Of a stretch of 64,000 bases of DNA, positions 31,500 to 39,764 are shown in pieces (position 1 is the first letter of the stretch; every line of letters starts with the position of its first letter). Location: positions 124,001 through 188,000 of the forward strand of contig NZ_BIMK01000013.1 of assembly GCF_004001045.1 (NCBI RefSeq), read 5' to 3'. Source of the DNA: Paenibacillus chibensis (GTDB lineage Bacteria > Bacillota > Bacilli > Paenibacillales > Paenibacillaceae). The position numbers and the translations under genes are program-made. Below the pieces are notes generated by a model that saw only the letters and a list, made by a program, of their open reading frames with translations, was not told the DNA's origin and ran no database searches.

Positions 31500-32726
31500 T
31501 TAGCCCGCCGCTTGTTCAAGCTTCGGATCTACCGGGGTATATCCTTTGCCTAAAGCCGGAATAACGAAAATGCCAAGTATGCCGAGCAGGAATAAAACGC
31601 AGCTGACCACAAGCACCGTCGGCAGAACGCCAAATACGGACAAAAGCACACCGGTGAGCAAAATTCCCGGCAGTGCAGCCGTACTCGAAAGCATATGGTA
31701 CAAGCTGAATGTGCGCGTATAATTTTCCCGGTCGACGACATCCTGCAAATAAGTCACGAACGTGATGTTAAAGCAGCCGAGCGCAATCCCCTGAATGAAA
31801 AACAGCGGGAGAATCATCAGCCAATCGTGTATGTAGTACAAGCTGCCAATGCTGATCCCAAGTGCAAACAGTGGAGGGAGGATGAGCCACTTTCTCTCCA
31901 TCCTTTTATACCATTTTGGAACGAGAGCCGCACCTGCAATCATGCCACAAAGCGAAGCGGTCCCAATAAAGCTGAGATTTTCCACGCCTGTTTCGAGAAC
32001 TTCATTGAGAAAAGTAACCAGGATCAAATCGACGGAAGAAGCGATAAACAGTGCGATCGTCAAAAAGATGAACAATCTTCCGATTTGCTTATGTCCCGCA
32101 ATGTAACCGATACCGTCCTTGATTTGGTTCCATCGGCTTTGTTGTTTGCTAGCGGGGAGCTTGACCAGAGGCTTGATTCGGCGAATGAACATCCATGAAA
32201 AGAACAGGAGGATGACGGCAGCGACCAGCAGCTGGGCAGGAGGGATATGTTGCTTAAGCATGAATGCGGTGAAGGTTTGACCGGCGATTTTGACAATCGT
32301 GTAGCCCATTTGCAGCCAGCTGTTGGCGGAAGGGCGCTGCTGCTCCGAAACCACTTGAGGCAGCAGGGATTGATTGGCAGGCATGAAAAAAAGTCCGACG
32401 ATGCTCTCCAGGATCAGAAACGCATAAACCCAAGCCAAGGGGAGAGAGCTGGAAACCGTTATGAAGGCGATCAAGCCGACGACGCGAACGATATTGGACC
32501 AAGCCATGACATGCTGCAGCGTTTTTCCTGATATCCATGCACCGACGGGAAGGGCAAGCAGCGCGATCGGCAAATAGTAGGCGGCATAGAAAAACGTGTA
32601 GGAAGCATCCCCTTCGGATTTGAGCTCAATCCATTTCAGCAGGGAGAAGAAAAGAATGGAATCGGCCAAAACACTTAGGATTCTAGCGGTGAATAATTGC
32701 CTAAAGGCCATGTTGCGGAACAGCAT
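31500..32726 (-). CDS. MFS efflux transporter (MFS_3/EntS-like)
   Basis: 408 residues from ATG 32726 (AAGGTGG eight bases upstream); a longer frame exists without a site. Twelve hydrophobic helices; the start MLFRNMAFRQLFTARILSVLADSILFFSLLKW is characteristic of the macrolide/enterobactin exporter group. Substrate unknown. It precedes padR in the same leftward unit and is probably controlled by it. Another member of this group lies at 54132-55376. Confidence 0.88.
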   Translation of the reverse strand: MLFRNMAFRQLFTARILSVLADSILFFSLLKWIELKSEGDASYTFFYAAYYLPIALLALPVGAWISGKTLQHVMAWSNIVRVVGLIAFITVSSSLPLAWVYAFLILESIVGLFFMPANQSLLPQVVSEQQRPSANSWLQMGYTIVKIAGQTFTAFMLKQHIPPAQLLVAAVILLFFSWMFIRRIKPLVKLPASKQQSRWNQIKDGIGYIAGHKQIGRLFIFLTIALFIASSVDLILVTFLNEVLETGVENLSFIGTASLCGMIAGAALVPKWYKRMERKWLILPPLFALGISIGSLYYIHDWLMILPLFFIQGIALGCFNITFVTYLQDVVDRENYTRTFSLYHMLSSTAALPGILLTGVLLSVFGVLPTVLVVSCVLFLLGILGIFVIPALGKGYTPVDPKLEQAAG

Positions 32727-32823
32727 GTAAATGACCACCTTTTGGTTAATGTTGGTGAGTTCATTGTAAAGCACCATGAATTAATAGTAAAGAATTATAT
32801 ATAAATGTTTATCTATATTCCAT

Positions 32824-32881
32824 AAAAAAAATACCCACCAGGGTACTGAAACCTCTCGATTTCAATCCCTGAAGGGTATCC
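32824..32881 (-). terminator. Terminator of the azoreductase gene
   Basis: ATACCC (32831-32836) and GGGTAT (32874-32879) close a long stem with inner CAGGG/CCCTG and GAAA/TTTC pairing; leftward it runs into eight T. Confidence 0.9.
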
Positions 32882-32908
32882 GATATATCTTTATTAAATT
32901 GGATGATA

Positions 32909-33550
32909 TTAAGCGTGTTGAAGAACCAATTGGTTAGCGACTTCTTTGACTTGGCGAAGACCCGCTTCAATAAATTCATTGGCTTTGTCACGCTGCGCAT
33001 TATGTCCTTCGATAATGACTTCGCCGATGATTTCCATGCCGAATACGCCGCCGAAAACGTTGCGCATATAGTTGACAGCCATCTCCATTGGAGCTGCTTC
33101 CGGAGCGGAGTAGAAACCGCCGCGAGCGTTCAGGAAGATTGCTTTTTTGTCGGTCATCAGCTGGATCATGTTGCCTTCAGCGTCATATTTGAACGCAAAA
33201 CCAGCCGCATATACATAATCGATGAAGGTTTGAAGCTTCGCCGGAATAGTCAGGTTCCAGAGCGGGAATGCGAATACGACAACGTCGGCTGCAGTCAGCG
33301 CGTCCATTGCTTTTTGTTTAGCTGCCAAAAGGCGGCTTTCCACGTCGGTCAATTCACCGCCGTTTTGCAATTTGCCGAATGCGTTGAACAGGTCTTGTCC
33401 AAAGTAAGGCGTATCTTCGGCGAACACATCATAAGTTGTCACATTCAGGTTTTCGGCGCCTTGAACGGCTTCCATGAATGCTTCGTACATTTTGCTCGAT
33501 ATAGCCTCTGTTGCAGGCCGGTTATTTGCTTTTACGACTAATACGTTCAT
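32909..33550 (-). CDS. azoR: FMN-dependent NADH-azoreductase/quinone reductase
   Basis: 213 residues from ATG 33550 with GGAGG ten bases upstream. Flavodoxin-like AzoR fold: MNVLVVKANNRP loop, FAFPLWNLTIPAKLQTFIDYV (the PMWNF-like FMN motif, here PLWN), and NARGGFYS for flavin contacts. The enzyme reduces quinones and azo bonds by two electrons using NADH, protecting from electrophiles. Single gene with its own terminator. A 9-base inverted repeat lies about 100 bases upstream, a likely operator for a MarR-type sensor. Confidence 0.93.
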   Translation of the reverse strand: MNVLVVKANNRPATEAISSKMYEAFMEAVQGAENLNVTTYDVFAEDTPYFGQDLFNAFGKLQNGGELTDVESRLLAAKQKAMDALTAADVVVFAFPLWNLTIPAKLQTFIDYVYAAGFAFKYDAEGNMIQLMTDKKAIFLNARGGFYSAPEAAPMEMAVNYMRNVFGGVFGMEIIGEVIIEGHNAQRDKANEFIEAGLRQVKEVANQLVLQHA

Positions 33551-33646
33551 GCTGTATTTTCCTCCAATGGTCGAACACAAAGGCGATGCGCAAAACCAAG
33601 TACAATACTGGCTATATGATCTCTTGTGTTGCGGCTCTAGTTAGTT

Positions 33647-33669
33647 TACACAACAACGGATGTTGTATA
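33647..33669. promoter_or_regulatory. Candidate operator upstream of azoR
   Basis: TACACAACA (33647-33655), five bases, TGTTGTATA (33661-33669): 8 of 9 positions are complementary. It stands in the 33551-33944 gap near the expected azoR promoter. The rest of that gap is AT-rich and without a gene. Confidence 0.5.
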
Positions 33670-33944
33670 GTTGAATTGTAAGCAACTTTCGAAAATTCCG
33701 CAACCCTCAATAAATAACTTTCTTGATTCGTTATCGATGATTTTCACAAAATGTTTGAAAATTAGCGGGTGGGGGGGTGCCAATATTCCAGAAAGCACCA
33801 CATTCGTTGACGAGAACCGCTGCGTTTCAGTGAATACTCATAGATTAACCCATGTGGCACTTTGCGTTCTTGTTGCAACGATATGATATAGTAGTTTTAT
33901 AGATTCGTGATTTGCATTAGACATATAGAAAAGGGTGTACGCAC

Positions 33945-34763
33945 ATGAAATACAAAATGATCGTTCTTGATCTGGATGATACGCTGCTCCGTGATGACCA
34001 GACCATTTCGCCGCGAACGAAGGAAGCTCTCATGAACGCGCAGAAGGAAGGCGTTAAGGTGGTATTGGCCTCGGGTCGTCCGACATTCGGCATGAAGGGA
34101 ATCGCGAAGGAGCTGGAGCTGGAGAAATTCGGAAGCTTTATCCTTTCCTTTAACGGCGCGAAAATCATCAACTGCCGCACGGAAGAGGAAATTTTCAGCA
34201 GTACGCTGTCCGTGGATACGGTGCAAAAGCTGTTCGGAATCAGCCAGCGGGAACATCTGTCCATGCTGACATACTTGGGAGACCATATCGTGACCCAGGA
34301 TCGCAATGAATATACGGATATCGAGTCGGGGCTGACGGGCATGAGCATCCGCGAGGTCGACAGCTTCGTTGAAGCTGTGAAGGAGCCGGTCGTTAAGGTG
34401 CTGATGGTAGATGCGCCCGACAAAGTGGCTGAAGCGGAGAAGAAGCTGCAGCCGGAGCTGGCTGGTGAGCTCAGCGTGATGCGCTCAAAGCCGTTTTTCC
34501 TGGAATTCACAGAAGCGGGCGTGGACAAAGGGACAAGCCTGCACCAGCTCATTCGCCACTTGGGCATACTTCAGGAGGAAGTGATCGCCATGGGCGACAG
34601 CTTCAATGATCTGGCGATGATCCGGTTTGCCGGTTTAGGCGTAGCCATGGGGAATGCCCGGGATGAGATAAAGGAAGCCGCCGATTATGTGACGGACACG
34701 AATATGAACGACGGCGTGGCCAAGGTCATCGAGCAGTTTGTGCTTGCATACCAGCAAGCCTGA
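33945..34763 (+). CDS. Cof-type HAD phosphatase
   Basis: 272 residues. Motif I is IVLDLDDTLL, with Asp9 as nucleophile and Asp11 as acid/base; motif II is VLASGRP; the C2B cap lies in the middle (about 85-190); motif IV is IAMGDSFNDLAMIRFAG. Such enzymes dephosphorylate sugar phosphates, flavin precursors or PLP in the cytosol; specificity is not readable. Single gene, followed by a strong terminator. Confidence 0.94.
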   Translation: MKYKMIVLDLDDTLLRDDQTISPRTKEALMNAQKEGVKVVLASGRPTFGMKGIAKELELEKFGSFILSFNGAKIINCRTEEEIFSSTLSVDTVQKLFGISQREHLSMLTYLGDHIVTQDRNEYTDIESGLTGMSIREVDSFVEAVKEPVVKVLMVDAPDKVAEAEKKLQPELAGELSVMRSKPFFLEFTEAGVDKGTSLHQLIRHLGILQEEVIAMGDSFNDLAMIRFAGLGVAMGNARDEIKEAADYVTDTNMNDGVAKVIEQFVLAYQQA

Positions 34764-34779
34764 TCATATGGAGAAGATA

Positions 34780-34820
34780 AAGCCGGGATTTCCTATTGGA
34801 AGGAGATCCCGGCTTATTTT
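34780..34820 (+). terminator. Terminator of the HAD phosphatase gene
   Basis: AAGCCGGGAT (34780-34789) and ATCCCGGCTT (34806-34815) form a perfect 10-base stem, inner TTCC/GGAA, then ATTTT. It may also stop leftward reading from etfA. Confidence 0.85.
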
Positions 34821-34904
34821 GCGTGCTTATGATGCGGTCATGACGGGGCTATTCGCGATTCACGATAACCCCTCATGCTGCTTTTAGCTTTTAGGTCGTT
34901 TTCC

Positions 34905-35882
34905 TTAGACGGCAAGCACCTTGCGGAACTCCTGGGTAAGCAGCGGGACGACCTCGAACAAATCGCCGACGATGCCGTAATCCGCGACTTTGAAAATCGG
35001 CGCTTCCGGATCCTTGTTGATCGCGATAATGATCCGGGATTGGCTCATGCCGGCCAAATGCTGGATCGCGCCGCTGATGCCGCAGGCAATATAAATTTCC
35101 GGCGTCACCACTTTGCCGGTTTGGCCGATTTGCATCGAATAATCGCAGTAGCCGGCATCGCATGCGGCGCGTGAGGCGCCGACGGCGCCGTGCAGCACAT
35201 CGGCCAGCTCTTCGAGCGGCTTGAAGCCTTCCGCGCTTTTGACGCCGCGTCCGCCGGACACGACGATTTTGGCCTCGGTCAGATCGACTTTCCCGGAGGT
35301 TTTGCGGACGATGTCTTTGACGATCGAACGAAGGGAGCCTGCAGGCGCGTATTCCAGCTCAACAATTTCAGCCGGAGACGTGGCGGCGGATGCCGGATCG
35401 ATGTTGTTCGGACGGATGGTGACGACCTGAATGCCGCCGGTGAATTGCTTTTGTTCGAAGGCTTTGCCTGCATACAGCGGACGCGTGTACAGCACGTCAT
35501 CGCTGTTTTTCTCCATGGCGGTAACGTCCGAAATTTGACCTGCGGCCAGATGGGCGGCAATTACCGGTCCCAAGTCGCGGCCCTGCGCGGTATGACCGAG
35601 CACAATAACGTCCGGGGAAACGCGTTCAAAGACGGTTTTCATCACGCTAAGATAAGCTTCCGGATTATAGATTTCCAGCTCGGGATGATCGATGGAGAAG
35701 ACTTGGCCATCCACGTAATTCGCCAGCTCCGACGCGAGCGGCGTAATTTGCGAGCCGATCAGAACCGCTGCCGTGCTGTCGCCGTCCTCTTTGGCGATGG
35801 ATACAGCCTGAAGCGCTTCCAAAGTAACCTGGCGCAGGCTTCCGCCGCGAACCTCCGCTACCACCATATACGTTTTACCCAT
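34905..35882 (-). CDS. etfA: Electron transfer flavoprotein alpha subunit
   Basis: 325 residues. The C-terminal FAD domain has the ETF-alpha signature [37 protein letters not shown]; the N-terminal half is the ETF fold shared with EtfB. With EtfB it takes electrons from acyl-CoA dehydrogenase (FadE, encoded across the divide) and passes them to the quinone pool, probably through FadF. It lies 84 bases after etfB in the leftward fadR-etfB-etfA unit. Confidence 0.97.
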   Translation of the reverse strand: MGKTYMVVAEVRGGSLRQVTLEALQAVSIAKEDGDSTAAVLIGSQITPLASELANYVDGQVFSIDHPELEIYNPEAYLSVMKTVFERVSPDVIVLGHTAQGRDLGPVIAAHLAAGQISDVTAMEKNSDDVLYTRPLYAGKAFEQKQFTGGIQVVTIRPNNIDPASAATSPAEIVELEYAPAGSLRSIVKDIVRKTSGKVDLTEAKIVVSGGRGVKSAEGFKPLEELADVLHGAVGASRAACDAGYCDYSMQIGQTGKVVTPEIYIACGISGAIQHLAGMSQSRIIIAINKDPEAPIFKVADYGIVGDLFEVVPLLTQEFRKVLAV

Positions 35883-35966
35883 TTTCAGATTCCTCCTTGG
35901 ATATGAAGACCTATGAATTGTAAGACGCTTGAAGTCGGTTCATTATGATGCCGTTCAATGGCTGGT

Positions 35967-36734
35967 TTAGATCAGCTTCGCTTCGGTCCGCAGCAAGTGA
36001 ACCAGCTCCGCCGCCTGCTGGGCATAATCCCCTTGCAAAATGCGTCCGGCCTGACGCTTCGGCGGCAAAGACAGGGAGACGCGTTTCGTTTTCGCCGCCG
36101 CATCCGTGTCGCTTACGCCAAGTTCCGCAGCCGTCATTTGATGGAAAGGCTTCTTCTTAGCCTTCATAATGCCTGGAAGGGAAGGATAACGCGGTTCATT
36201 CAGACCTTGCTGAGCGGTAAAGACCGCAGGGAGGGAGACCTCCAGAGTTTCCGTATCGCCTTCTGCGTCCCGTTCGACCGTAGCCTGTGGTCCGCTAATG
36301 GTCATCTTCGTAATGGAGGACGTATGCGGAATCCCCAGCAGCTGGGCCAGACGAACCGCAACCTGTCCGCCGCCGCTGTCCACCGAGAAGTTACCGCCAA
36401 GAATCAGATCATACGACTGTTGACCGAGATAAGCCGCGAGCAGGCGGGACACCGTATATTCATCGGCTTCAAGACCATCGCTTTGGATCAGCACCGCTTC
36501 GTCCGCACCCATAGCCAGGGCGGTACGCAGGGCTTCCGCCGTCCGGTCGGGTCCAACGCTAACAACGGTTATTGTGCCGCCGTGCTGGTCCCTCTGCAGC
36601 AGTGCTTCCTCGACAGCATACTCATCGTAAGGATTCATTACGTATTTCACGCCGTCATCGGAGATTTCTCCATTCGAAATGACGATTCTTTCCTCGGTAT
36701 CGAAGGTTTGCTTCAGCAGTACAAAGATATTCAT
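35967..36734 (-). CDS. etfB: Electron transfer flavoprotein beta subunit
   Basis: 255 residues, with the AMP-binding signature region VRLAQLLGIPHTSSITKMTI and the YAVEEALLQRD start region. Forms the heterodimer with EtfA and docks to acyl-CoA dehydrogenases. It begins 32 bases after the fadR stop, in the same unit. This order (fadR, etfB, etfA) is that of the Bacillus subtilis fad operon, although there fadB sits between them. Confidence 0.97.
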   Translation of the reverse strand: MNIFVLLKQTFDTEERIVISNGEISDDGVKYVMNPYDEYAVEEALLQRDQHGGTITVVSVGPDRTAEALRTALAMGADEAVLIQSDGLEADEYTVSRLLAAYLGQQSYDLILGGNFSVDSGGGQVAVRLAQLLGIPHTSSITKMTISGPQATVERDAEGDTETLEVSLPAVFTAQQGLNEPRYPSLPGIMKAKKKPFHQMTAAELGVSDTDAAAKTKRVSLSLPPKRQAGRILQGDYAQQAAELVHLLRTEAKLI

Positions 36735-36766
36735 GCGGCATAGCTCCTCTCAAATAATGGATTGGA

Positions 36767-37348
36767 TTATTTCAAGCCTTTCAAGAAAAATTCAACCGTC
36801 TTGTCGACTTGGCCGGAGAGCGAATACTTCCGGTCCGAGATCAGCCAAGAGGTGACTACCTCATCCATGGCACCGAAAATCAAGTGGCGCGTCAGTTTGA
36901 TATCGAGGTCTTGACGGAAGGAGCCTTCCGAAATCCCTCTCTCCACAATATGCTCGATGAGCTGAATATAAGGCTTCACCACAAGACCGATCGCCTTGCG
37001 GAGCTCCAGCTGACTCTGTCTGAGCTCGATTTGCGTGACGTACGCGAGATTCACGTTATTCTCCAGCTCTGTAAAATGGATTTCGCATACCTTGCGCAGC
37101 GCATCGTCCGCCGTGTTGGTTTCCTTGACGCTGCTGTGGAACATCGCGACCAGATTGCCGAGTCTTTCCTGGAACAGGGAAATAAGGATATCTTCCTTGT
37201 TTTTAAAATATAGATATATCGTACCGTCCGCGACGCCAGCCTCCTTGGCGATCTTGGAAATTTGGGAGCCGTGAAATCCGTTCTCCGCAATGACTTTTAA
37301 AGCTGCATCCAAAATTAACTCATATTTTTCCATTTTTCTACTTGTCAT
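36767..37348 (-). CDS. fadR: TetR-family fatty-acid regulator FadR
   Basis: 193 residues. The N-terminal helix-turn-helix is LILDAALKVIAENGFHGSQISKIAKEAGVADGTIYLYFKNKEDIL, nearly the B. subtilis FadR (YsiA) sequence as I know it, and the NLAYVTQIELRQSQLELR stretch also matches. Long-chain acyl-CoA releases it from DNA. A FadR box lies 32 bases upstream of its start, so it should repress itself, etfBA and the divergent fadF operon. Confidence 0.95.
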   Translation of the reverse strand: MTSRKMEKYELILDAALKVIAENGFHGSQISKIAKEAGVADGTIYLYFKNKEDILISLFQERLGNLVAMFHSSVKETNTADDALRKVCEIHFTELENNVNLAYVTQIELRQSQLELRKAIGLVVKPYIQLIEHIVERGISEGSFRQDLDIKLTRHLIFGAMDEVVTSWLISDRKYSLSGQVDKTVEFFLKGLK

Positions 37349-37379
37349 CAGGCCACCCCGGTGTTAGAATTCAATTAAC

Positions 37380-37397
37380 TGAATGAATGCTCATTCA
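37380..37397. promoter_or_regulatory. FadR operator
   Basis: TGAATGAATGCTCATTCA: perfect 7-base arms with a 4-base centre. It differs by one base from the FadR consensus known from B. subtilis (TGAATGAMTANTCATTCA). It lies between fadR and fadF. Confidence 0.92.
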
Positions 37398-37520
37398 TTT
37401 TTCTTAATCTTATGGTAAACGATGTCAATTGTCAATGATCCAGACCCGATTTGTTGCGAGGATTTTGTGAAGATCGTAGAGTGAGTCGATTTTTGCGGAA
37501 TCTTGATTTTAAAAGCAATT

Positions 37521-37534
37521 TGTAATCGCTTTCT
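37521..37534. promoter_or_regulatory. cre-like site (CcpA) ahead of fadF
   Basis: TGTAATCGCTTTCT matches the cre consensus TGWAANCGNTNWCA at 13 of 14 positions and lies 53 bases before the fadF ATG. It suggests glucose repression of the beta-oxidation operon. Confidence 0.65.
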
Positions 37535-37586
37535 GTAGCAAACCCGTCATAAATTACCTTTTATTCCACGAAAGGACGGATCACGA

Positions 37587-39764
37587 ATGGTGTGGCAAAT
37601 TGTCAACTTACTCTTGTTCATTGCTGCGGCAGGTTACGGCATCTATCTCTTTTATCAAGCCGTGTACCACCGGATCCTGTACGTTAAGCTCGGCAAGCCG
37701 GCTGATTTCAAGAAACAGCGCGAAGGAAGGTGGGGGGAGTTTCTTTCGCAGGTGTTCGGACAGAAGAAGCTTTTCAAGGATCTGAAAAGCGGCGTGATGC
37801 ACTTCGTCATCTTTTACGGCTTTATCATTCTGCAGTTCGGAGCGCTGGATCTTATCATTAAAGGGCTAACCAATGGCGGGCATCTGCCGCTTCCAGCTTA
37901 TGAAGTATTCGGCCTGCTGCAGGAAATCACCGTATTCCTCATTCTGGTCGCTGTCGGATATGCGGCTTACCGCCGATACGGCGAGAAGCTCGCAAGACTG
38001 AAAAAGGGCTGGAAACCAAGCCTGGTGGTCTTCTTTATTTTCTCCCTCATGCTGTCCGTCGTGTTGTCCCTGGGCTTTGAAAGAGTGTGGCTGGGCCAGG
38101 CAGCATCGGGTTACGCGCCAATCTCTTCTATATTAGCTGTGATGTTCGGCGGCCTATCCGTCACGGCAGCGCAAGTTCTTTTCTACGTATTCTGGTGGGC
38201 GCATCTGCTCATCCTGCTCTCTTTCCTTGTGTATGTACCTCAGTCCAAGCATTTTCACTTGATATCCGCTCCGGTCAATATTTACCTGGGGCGCTCCGAA
38301 CCCGTCGGCAAGCTCAGCAAGCTGGATTTGGAGGATGAAGAAGCCGAGTCCTTCGGCGTCGGCAAAATCGAGGATTTCACCCAAAAGCAGATGATTGACT
38401 TCTACGCCTGTGTGGAATGCGGTCGCTGCACCAATGTTTGTCCGGCATCGAATACCGGCAAAGTGCTGTCACCGATGCATTTAATCGTCAAGCTGAGGGA
38501 TCATCTCACGGAAAAAGGAACCGCCATCACCGGCAAATCGCCTTACGTTCCGGGGTTTGCATTCGCCTCGAGCGGTGCACATGCCTTATCTTCGCCCGGC
38601 AGCGAACCCGACTGGAACGCTGACGGCATCACGGATATCAGGCCGACGCTCGCCTGGCAGAAGTCCACTTGGACCCACCAGGAAAGAGATCCGCAGGAAT
38701 TGAACCTGATCGGCGACGTCATGACGGAGGAAGAAATCTGGTCCTGCACGACCTGCCGCAACTGCGAAGACCAATGCCCGGTCGGCAATGAGCATGTGGA
38801 CAAAATCATCGATCTTCGAAGACATCTTGTCCTGATGGAGGGCAGCGTTCCGGCCGAAGGCCAGCGCGCACTGCAAAATATCGAACGGCAAAGCAACCCT
38901 TGGGGCCTGAACCGCAACGACCGCGCCAATTGGAGCGGGGAAGTGGAAGGCATTCAAGTGCCTACGGTCAAGGATAACCCGGGCTTTGAATATTTGTTTT
39001 TTGTGGGCTCGATGGGCTCGTACGATCTCCGCAGCCGCAAAATCTCCAGAGCGTTCGCCAGACTGCTGAACGAATCGGGCGTCAATTACGCCATTCTCGG
39101 CAACGAGGAGAAAAATTCGGGCGATACGCCGCGCCGGATGGGGAATGAAATGCTGTTCCAGCAGTTGTGCATGGAGAATATCGAAATTTTCGAGAAATAC
39201 GGCGTTCACAAAATCGTAACCGCGTGTCCTCATACGTTCAATACATTCAAAAACGAGTATCCGGAGTTTGGCCTGGAAGGCGTAGAAGTATTGCACCATA
39301 CGCAGCTTCTCGACCAATTGATCCGGGAGGGCAAGCTGACTCCCCAGCATGAAGTGAAAGAACGCATCACGTACCACGATTCCTGTTATCTCGGCCGGTA
39401 CAACAATGTGTATGACCAGCCGCGTAACGTCCTGAAATCCATCCCTGGGGTGGAGCTTGTCGAAATGAAGCGCACGCGGGAGAACGCCATGTGCTGCGGC
39501 GCCGGCGGAGGCATGATGTGGATGGAAGAGACCTCCGGCAAACGCGTGAATCTGGCGCGCACCGAGCAGGCTCTCGAAGTGAATCCGAGTATCATCAGCA
39601 GCGCCTGTCCTTATTGCCTGACGATGATGGAGGACGGGACGAAAATGAAGGAAGTCGAAGACCGTGTGAAAGCGAAGGATATCGCTGAAATACTCGAGTT
39701 ATCCGTATTCGGCGATCATCCCGCTCACAATAAAGGACTAGAAATGGAGGCAAGCACAAAATGA
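37587..39764 (+). CDS. fadF: FadF-type Fe-S oxidoreductase (ETF:quinone route)
   Basis: 725 residues. About five membrane helices fill residues 1-225, followed by two 4Fe-4S motifs, CVECGRCTNVCP and CTTCRNCEDQCP, and two CCG domains (CPHTFNTFKNEYPEFG; MCCGAGGGMMW; ACPYCLTMM), the heterodisulfide-reductase-type clusters. Homologues accept electrons from EtfAB and deliver them to menaquinone. It starts the rightward fad operon and overlaps fadN by 4 bases (ATGA). The start has AAAGGACGG. Confidence 0.95.
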   Translation: MVWQIVNLLLFIAAAGYGIYLFYQAVYHRILYVKLGKPADFKKQREGRWGEFLSQVFGQKKLFKDLKSGVMHFVIFYGFIILQFGALDLIIKGLTNGGHLPLPAYEVFGLLQEITVFLILVAVGYAAYRRYGEKLARLKKGWKPSLVVFFIFSLMLSVVLSLGFERVWLGQAASGYAPISSILAVMFGGLSVTAAQVLFYVFWWAHLLILLSFLVYVPQSKHFHLISAPVNIYLGRSEPVGKLSKLDLEDEEAESFGVGKIEDFTQKQMIDFYACVECGRCTNVCPASNTGKVLSPMHLIVKLRDHLTEKGTAITGKSPYVPGFAFASSGAHALSSPGSEPDWNADGITDIRPTLAWQKSTWTHQERDPQELNLIGDVMTEEEIWSCTTCRNCEDQCPVGNEHVDKIIDLRRHLVLMEGSVPAEGQRALQNIERQSNPWGLNRNDRANWSGEVEGIQVPTVKDNPGFEYLFFVGSMGSYDLRSRKISRAFARLLNESGVNYAILGNEEKNSGDTPRRMGNEMLFQQLCMENIEIFEKYGVHKIVTACPHTFNTFKNEYPEFGLEGVEVLHHTQLLDQLIREGKLTPQHEVKERITYHDSCYLGRYNNVYDQPRNVLKSIPGVELVEMKRTRENAMCCGAGGGMMWMEETSGKRVNLARTEQALEVNPSIISSACPYCLTMMEDGTKMKEVEDRVKAKDIAEILELSVFGDHPAHNKGLEMEASTK

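Noticed and set aside
37521..37534. A second FadR box before fadF
   Set aside because: The half-site pattern TGAATGA/TCATTCA is absent here; the sequence fits cre instead.
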